DNA of 27,871 bases from DASPTB01 sp035623615 (GTDB lineage Bacteria; Actinomycetota; UBA4738), in the NCBI GenBank assembly GCA_035623615.1, contig DASPTB010000043.1, positions 1-27,871 on the forward strand, in the 5' to 3' direction. Positions 23,242 to 27,871 of the stretch are shown in pieces. Numbering within the stretch: position 1 is the first letter of the stretch; each line of letters starts with the position of its first letter. The position numbers and the translations under genes were made by a program. The notes below the pieces were generated by a model, which was not told the origin of the DNA, made no database searches, and worked only from the letters and a program-made list of their open reading frames with translations.

Positions 23242-25275
23242 CTACCGCCGCCAGCCGGGGTCGGCGCCGCCCGCGGTGGTGAGCTGCAGCGCGCCCGTCG
23301 TGTTGATGTTCCGCACGTAGATCTGTTCGGTTCCCGATCGGTCGCTCTCGAACGCGATCCGGCCGCTGTTACCCGACCATGACGGTGCCTGGTCGTCGGA
23401 CGGGTCGGTGGTGATCTGCCGGATCTTCCCGCTCTCGACGTCCTGCGCCCAGATGTCGTCGTTCCCCGTCCGATTGCTCACGAACGCGATCTCGGTTCCG
23501 TCCGGCGCCCACGCGGGTTGCGTGTCGTCGCCGGGGTCGGTCGTGCGCTGGGTGAGGACGCCCGAGCTCAGGCTCACCGTCCAGATGTCGAAGTTGCCGG
23601 TCCGGTTGCTCGCGAACGCGAGTCCCGTTCCGAGGCGGCTCCACGTGGGATCGGTATCGGTGGCGGGATTCTCGGTGACCTGCCGTAGCGAGCCGCTCTT
23701 CAGCGTCACGATCCAGATGTCGTCGTTCCCACCGCGGTCGCTGGTGAAGGCGAGCTGCGTACCATCGGGCGACCAGGCCGGCGTGCCGTTGAACCCCGAC
23801 GAGTCGGTGACCTGCTGCGGCGTTCCGCCCGAGAGCGGCTTCACCCAGATGTTCGCCGACGTCTCCGTCCCGACCACGTAGGCGACCCGCGTGCCGTCGG
23901 GGGAGAGCGCCGGGTCGGACGCGCCGCCGGCCACGTTCGTCACCTGCCGCAGGTCCGTCCCGTCGGCGTTCTCGGCGAAGATCTGCGAGGCGCTGCCCGC
24001 GTCGGCCGCGAAGACAACGGTTCCGCCCGTCGACGTGTGGATGAGCTTCGCGACGGCGGAGCGAATGGCCGGGAGGTCGGCGTACAGGCGGTTGCCCGGA
24101 CAGGAGGTGAAGTTCGCGTCGCGGTGGCCCGAGATCGTGCGGAGGTGGACCCACGTGCCCTTCTTCCACCGGACACCGATCCCGCCTCCCGACTCCATGT
24201 ACGCGGTGGCTCCAGGTGAGATGCCGGCGAGCGACAGGCGCCACGCGAGGAGGTGTTCGATCGAGCCGAGCATCGCGGGCGGCGGCGTCGCGGTGGTGAA
24301 CGTCCCGATGGCGGCGACCGAGACGGTGTCCGTATTGAAGCCCTTGACGGCCGCGGGGATGACCGGCTCGTCTTCACCGCCCTGCCGGCCTTCGAAGATG
24401 CGGCCGTAACGGTCGACGAGGAAGTTGTAGCCGATGTCGCACCATTTGTGGACGTCGGTGTGGTACGCGTAGATTCCGCGGACGATGGCCGCCGACTGAC
24501 TGGGGCCGTAGTCGTTCGGCGTGTCGGTGTGGTGGACGAAGGCCATCTTGAGCGCGGGCGCGTACCCGAAGAAGCAGTTGATCTTGCCGGGGTCGGCGCC
24601 CCACCCTTTCCGGCTGATGATCGTGGGCTTGGTCGCGGACGACTGCTCGGGGAGGGCGTCGGTCTCCGCGGCCGCGGGGATCGGCAGCGGCGTCAGCACA
24701 GCGGGGCCGCCGAACGCGGTGCCGAGGGTGTTGAGGAACGCCACCCGCGCACCGGCGACCGTGACGCCGGCGGGAAGGTGCAGCGAGACCTCGACGCAGC
24801 GCCCGCGTCCCGTCCAGAGCGGCTCGGTCGCGTGCAGGGACCGGCGTCGCTCGGTGGAGCCGGGATCGGGGCCGCCGTCGAATTCCTCGTCGCGGAGAAG
24901 AACGGGAGAGGATGCGCCGCCGCCGCTCACCGAGACCGTCGCCGAGACCGGCCGGCGGGGGGCGCCGTGCTGCTCCCACGACACCCCGACCTCGGTGAAG
25001 TCGATGGAGGCGCAGATTCGCCGCGGGGCCGTCGTGACCGGTCGCGCGGCGCGCACGCCGCCGTTCGAGCGCGTCACGGACGGGCGGGCGCCGGCCATGG
25101 CGCCGAGCGGAAGCTGTGTCTCCCGGCTGACGGTGGGGGGGAAATGCGTGGCGGCACGCGCGCCCGCTGCGCCGGCGCCGCTCGCGAAGGCCGCCGGCGA
25201 GGCCACCACTGCGACGCATGCGGCTGCGAGCGCAGCAGGAAACCAATGCCGGCCCAACGTTCGGATGTGCTTCAT
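23242..25275 (-). CDS. secreted N-acetylmuramoyl-L-alanine amidase (PGRP) fused to TolB-like propeller
   Basis: The 677-aa protein begins with a signal peptide (to about residue 31, SPAAFA). Residues about 85-200 form a beta-rich region of unknown role. A PGRP/Amidase_2 domain follows (about 217-412) with zinc ligands H248 (FVHHT), H384 (SGHRD) and C392 (SCPG), and conserved Y283 in GYNFLVDRYGRIFEG, so it should cut the bond between muramic acid and L-alanine in peptidoglycan. The C-terminus (about 418-677) contains five or six PD40/TolB-type repeats (LSPDGTRVAYV, WSPDGTQLAFTSDRGGNDDIW, SNRTGNDDIW). The family usually lacks the propeller, which could bind cell wall or another protein. The ATG has GAGAGAG nearby. 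It is probably exported and acts on the wall. Confidence 0.92.
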   Translation of the reverse strand: MKHIRTLGRHWFPAALAAACVAVVASPAAFASGAGAAGARAATHFPPTVSRETQLPLGAMAGARPSVTRSNGGVRAARPVTTAPRRICASIDFTEVGVSWEQHGAPRRPVSATVSVSGGGASSPVLLRDEEFDGGPDPGSTERRRSLHATEPLWTGRGRCVEVSLHLPAGVTVAGARVAFLNTLGTAFGGPAVLTPLPIPAAAETDALPEQSSATKPTIISRKGWGADPGKINCFFGYAPALKMAFVHHTDTPNDYGPSQSAAIVRGIYAYHTDVHKWCDIGYNFLVDRYGRIFEGRQGGEDEPVIPAAVKGFNTDTVSVAAIGTFTTATPPPAMLGSIEHLLAWRLSLAGISPGATAYMESGGGIGVRWKKGTWVHLRTISGHRDANFTSCPGNRLYADLPAIRSAVAKLIHTSTGGTVVFAADAGSASQIFAENADGTDLRQVTNVAGGASDPALSPDGTRVAYVVGTETSANIWVKPLSGGTPQQVTDSSGFNGTPAWSPDGTQLAFTSDRGGNDDIWIVTLKSGSLRQVTENPATDTDPTWSRLGTGLAFASNRTGNFDIWTVSLSSGVLTQRTTDPGDDTQPAWAPDGTEIAFVSNRTGNDDIWAQDVESGKIRQITTDPSDDQAPSWSGNSGRIAFESDRSGTEQIYVRNINTTGALQLTTAGGADPGWRR

Positions 25276-25603
25276 CGCTCTCTCATTCGTCGATGACGGG
25301 CGATATGACGACGCGCAGCGATCGAAGAGCGCTCCAGGGAAGGTTCACTCTATCCAACGAGTCGCGGCCGCGCAGCCGCGGCGGAGCGCGAAACGAAGAA
25401 ATCCCCCGAAGGATTCGAGCCGCGTCGATCAGGTGTCCCCCGAGCGACCGAACCGGCCGCTTACGCGCGACGTCGCCGGGCGCCGGGCGATCGGTGGTGA
25501 AGCCGGCTTGCGCGTTGGGGCTCCCTCCATGCCGGGCGACATGTGCGCGCTGGTGGTCTCGAGGGTTGCCGCCTGCTCGGCCAGCTCGTCCGGCTCGTCC
25601 GAC
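25276..25603. other. gene-free stretch between dksA-like and amidase genes
   Basis: I see no coding region. On the minus strand TAGAGT (25352-25347) is a possible -10 box for the amidase, giving a leader of about 65 nt. A small hairpin AATCC-TTCGGG-GGATT followed by TCTTCGTTT (around 25396-25420) resembles a weak intrinsic terminator, and CGCGGC-CGCGCA-GCCGCG (around 25364-25381) is another hairpin. Confidence 0.5.
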
Positions 25604-25993
25604 CTACCGGTCGTCCTCGCCTCCGCTCGACCCCGTGCCGACGCGCCGCCCGTCGCCGGCCCGGCCCGCGGCGCAGGCGACGCAGAGCGTGGCCCAGGGG
25701 ATCGCTTCGAGGCGCTCGTCGCCGATCGGCTTGCCGCAGCGGTCGCAGAGGCCGTAGGAGCCCTCTTCCAGCTTCGCGAGCGCGCGGTCGGCCTCGGCGA
25801 GCGAGGCCGCGATCGAGCGGGCGGCCGCCGTCGTGTTGATGCGCTCGACCGCCTCCGTGGTACCGTCGCCGACCCGCTTGCCGAACGACACGGAGGGAGT
25901 CGCCTCGACCGGCCGGGCGGTCAGGGCATGCAGTTCGCGCTGCAGCGCAGCGCGGCGAGCGCGCAGGGTCTCACCGGTGGCCTCGAAGTCCAT
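25604..25993 (-). CDS. DksA/TraR-family C4 zinc-finger protein
   Basis: The 129-aa protein has a helical N-terminal half (about 1-78, charged, coiled-coil-like) and a C-terminal C4 zinc finger with C83-x2-C86 and C104-x2-C107 (CDRCGKPI, LCVACA), the DksA/TraR signature. DksA relatives reach RNA polymerase through the secondary channel and change promoter choice; short actinobacterial members may do so or have other partners. The ATG at 25993 was chosen because TAGGCT (26006-26001) lies exactly 7 nt upstream on the minus strand, giving a leaderless transcript, and because the longer reading frame runs across the divergent gene. It is divergent from the CBS protein gene. Confidence 0.9.
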   Translation of the reverse strand: MDFEATGETLRARRAALQRELHALTARPVEATPSVSFGKRVGDGTTEAVERINTTAAARSIAASLAEADRALAKLEEGSYGLCDRCGKPIGDERLEAIPWATLCVACAAGRAGDGRRVGTGSSGGEDDR

Positions 25994-26000
25994 GTTCGCC

Positions 26001-26006
26001 AGCCTA
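26001..26006 (-). promoter_or_regulatory. -10-like box of a leaderless promoter
   Basis: TAGGCT (TANNNT) on the minus strand is separated by 7 nt from the ATG at 25993, without a ribosome-binding site, as at the genes starting at 5148 and 21519. Confidence 0.5.
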
Positions 26007-26067
26007 GCGCCGGCGGGGAATGGCACGAGGTTGACGGACCCGGCCGGTTCGGCGGAGCATCGTGGCC

Positions 26068-26520
26068 ATGCCGGCTCAGAAGAAGGCCTCGGGCGCGGCG
26101 GGGTCGTCGACCGGCTCCCGTCCACGCACCCGAGCGCCACGCCGCCCCAAGCTCGTTCGCGAGGTGATGAGCGCCGACCTGCTCATGATCGAGGGCCACG
26201 ACCGCGTTTCGACGGCGGCCGCGGTCATGGAGGCGGCACGGGTGGGCTCGGCGCTCGTGATGGACCACGACACGCTGATCGGGATCTTCACCGAGCGCGA
26301 TGTCCTGCACGCGCTGCGGCGGAGTCCGACCGCGGCGCTCGGATCGCCCGTCACGAAGTGGATGACGAAGGATCCGATGACCATTCCCCCGAGCGAGACC
26401 GTGCGCGGCGCCCTCGGCAGGATGCTGCGGGGTGGGTTCCGGCACCTGCCCATCGTGGAAGGGGGGCACGTCGTGGGTGTCGTTTCGCTGCGCGATCTGG
26501 CTCGCGCCCTGGCCGGCTGA
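26068..26520 (+). CDS. CBS-pair domain protein
   Basis: The 150-aa protein has a basic, low-complexity N-terminus (about 1-28; KKASGAAGSSTGSRPRTR) and two CBS motifs (about 30-88 and 96-150; REVMSADLLMIEG, GIFTERDVLHALR, KWMTKDPMTIPP, VVGVVSLRDLARAL). CBS pairs bind adenosine nucleotides and act as energy or ligand sensors; here no effector domain is attached, so it probably works as a dimer with a partner. The ATG lies 10 nt after GGAG at 26054-26057; a GTG at 26062, 4 nt after it, is the alternative. It is divergent from the DksA-like gene. Confidence 0.87.
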   Translation: MPAQKKASGAAGSSTGSRPRTRAPRRPKLVREVMSADLLMIEGHDRVSTAAAVMEAARVGSALVMDHDTLIGIFTERDVLHALRRSPTAALGSPVTKWMTKDPMTIPPSETVRGALGRMLRGGFRHLPIVEGGHVVGVVSLRDLARALAG

Positions 26521-26553
26521 CCGCCGGCTCCGCCTCGGCCTCGGATTCGGAAG

Positions 26554-27871
26554 CTAGGTCCGGCGACTCGATCCCGGCGAGGTCAGCCGCGCGCGCCGGA
26601 CGTCGGCGAGGACGACCCGCGAGCAGTTCCGCGCCGGCACGCCCATGACCCCGCCGCCGGGGTGCGTGCCCGAGCCGCACAGGTACATCCCTTTGATGGG
26701 CGTGCGGTAGTCGCCGTACCCATAGATGGGCCGGAACGAGAACATCTGGTCGGGCGACATGTCGCCCTGGAAGATGCTGCCGCCGAGAAGTCCGTAGCGC
26801 TCCTCGAGATCGGGTGGCGCGAGAACCTCGATCTCTTCGACGGCGTCCTCGAATCCGGAGGCGTACTCGGCGAGCGTTCGCACCACGCGGGCGCCGTACG
26901 CGTCCCGCTCGGCGTCCCACGTCGTCCCCTCGAGGTCGAAGGGGCCGTACTGCGTGAACGCGAGCATGACGTGCTTCCCCTCCGGTGCGATCCCCGGCTC
27001 GATCACGCTGGGGAAGATCGCCTCGATGTAGGGGTGGTCGCTGACGCGTCCGTACTTGGCCGCGTCCCACGCCTGCTCGAGGTACGCGATCGACGGCGAG
27101 ATCGCCGTGAGTCCGGTGTGCGGATCGCCGGGCACGTCGCCCTTCCACGCGCTGAATCGTGGAAGGTCGCCGAGCGCGGCGTTCACCTTGACCGAGCCGG
27201 ACCGGCTCCGGTAGCGCTTCACGTCGCGCACCACCTCCTCCGGGAGGTGCGCGGCGCCCACGAGGTCGAGGTAGGTCGTGACGGGGTGGGCGCTCGAGAT
27301 CACGTTTCTCGCGCGGATGACGCTCCCGTCCTCGAGCTCGACGCCGCGCGCCCGCCCGTCCCGCACGTCGACGCGGCGGACCGCGGCGTCGGTGCGGATC
27401 TCAGCTCCCGCGGCGCGGGCCGACCGCGCGATCGCCTCGCTCACGCCGCCCATCCCGCCGTGCACCCACCCCCATGCCCCACCGTGCCCGTCGATCTCGC
27501 CGATCCAGTGGTGCATGAGGACGTAGGCCGAGCCGGGGCTCATGGGGCCGCACCAGGCGCCGATCACCGCCTGTGTCGCCATCGCCCCCTTGACGCGGTC
27601 GTCCTCGAACCACTCGTCGAGGAAGTCCGCCGCGCTCATCGTGAACAGCCGCACGGCCTCGTGGACGTCGCGGCCGCGCCAGCGGCGCAGTCGGCCGGCG
27701 ATGGCAAGCCACCGCGGAACATCGCCGGCACGCATGCCCGGCGGGATGACGAACAGCAGGTCCTTGAGGATCGTGGCGACACGGTCGAAGTAGCGGTCGA
27801 ATTCCACGTAGGCGTCGGCGTCGGACTTCGAGAATGCGGAGATCGCCTCGGCGTCACGGCGCACGTCGCCC
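26554..27871 (-). CDS. PYROXD2/CrtI-type FAD-dependent oxidoreductase, N-terminus beyond window
   Basis: The reading frame is open to the right edge, giving at least 439 residues, and is truncated there: the N-terminal FAD-binding GxGxxG part must lie outside. What remains matches the phytoene desaturase-like amine oxidase family, nearest in style to PYROXD2: the GGMGGVSEAIARSARAAGAEI segment that rebuilds the active-site cofactor pocket, NVISSAHPVTTY, and the C-terminal FAD-contact motif GMYLCGSGTHPGGGVMGVPARNCSR. The substrate is unknown; carotenoid desaturation is possible for relatives, but no other carotenoid genes are visible. It is convergent with the CBS gene, with 33 nt between stops and no clear terminator. 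Confidence 0.88.
   Translation of the reverse strand, partial: GDVRRDAEAISAFSKSDADAYVEFDRYFDRVATILKDLLFVIPPGMRAGDVPRWLAIAGRLRRWRGRDVHEAVRLFTMSAADFLDEWFEDDRVKGAMATQAVIGAWCGPMSPGSAYVLMHHWIGEIDGHGGAWGWVHGGMGGVSEAIARSARAAGAEIRTDAAVRRVDVRDGRARGVELEDGSVIRARNVISSAHPVTTYLDLVGAAHLPEEVVRDVKRYRSRSGSVKVNAALGDLPRFSAWKGDVPGDPHTGLTAISPSIAYLEQAWDAAKYGRVSDHPYIEAIFPSVIEPGIAPEGKHVMLAFTQYGPFDLEGTTWDAERDAYGARVVRTLAEYASGFEDAVEEIEVLAPPDLEERYGLLGGSIFQGDMSPDQMFSFRPIYGYGDYRTPIKGMYLCGSGTHPGGGVMGVPARNCSRVVLADVRRARLTSPGSSRRT

Overview
The window is GC-rich chromosomal DNA (about 70% by eye over most of its length) from what looks like an uncultivated actinobacterium-like organism. Pointers to this are an APS-type CysH with four iron-sulfur cysteines, PspC-domain signalling with a HisKA_3 kinase and LuxR-type regulator, a short class III cyclase, many GTG starts with 4-nt GTGA overlaps, and several TANNNT boxes 7-8 nt before a start codon (leaderless transcription). 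The lineage is inferred from style, not from a marker gene. AceK, best known from Proteobacteria, is an unexpected member.

Layout. (1) 131-4497 (+): an assimilatory sulfate reduction and siroheme operon (ferredoxin sulfite reductase, APS reductase, an unknown 156-aa protein, a precorrin-2 dehydrogenase-like protein, uroporphyrinogen-III methyltransferase), every junction a 4-nt overlap. The last two enzymes would make the siroheme the first one needs. (2) 4507-6589: a DHFR/RibD-like reductase (-), a class III cyclase with an unusual N-terminal module, and a four-helix membrane protein. (3) 6623-9109: a lower-GC segment (about 52-60% in most lines counted) with one secreted DNRLRE-type protein. 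It is flanked by a 36-bp direct repeat that is the 3' end of aceK; the left copy is a severed, still in-frame aceK tail. (4) 9061-12938 (-): aceK overlapping a cysteine synthase-like gene, preceded by a secreted beta-propeller-like protein.

(5) 13130-17603: a membrane PAS protein; then a PspC envelope-stress locus with a PspC-toastrack protein and a small membrane protein on the minus strand, divergent from a PspC-histidine kinase and its LuxR-type response regulator, with an inverted repeat in the shared intergenic region. (6) 17614-23213: a dimethylglycine/sarcosine dehydrogenase-like flavoprotein, a serine beta-lactamase-fold hydrolase and a YtcJ-like amidohydrolase, plausibly catabolic. 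(7) 23242-27871: a secreted PGRP amidase fused to a TolB-like propeller, a DksA/TraR zinc-finger protein divergent from a CBS-pair protein, and a PYROXD2/CrtI-type oxidoreductase cut by the right edge.

The most notable observation is the insertion-like event at the 3' end of aceK. I see no CRISPR array, rRNA, complete tRNA, transposase or integrase.
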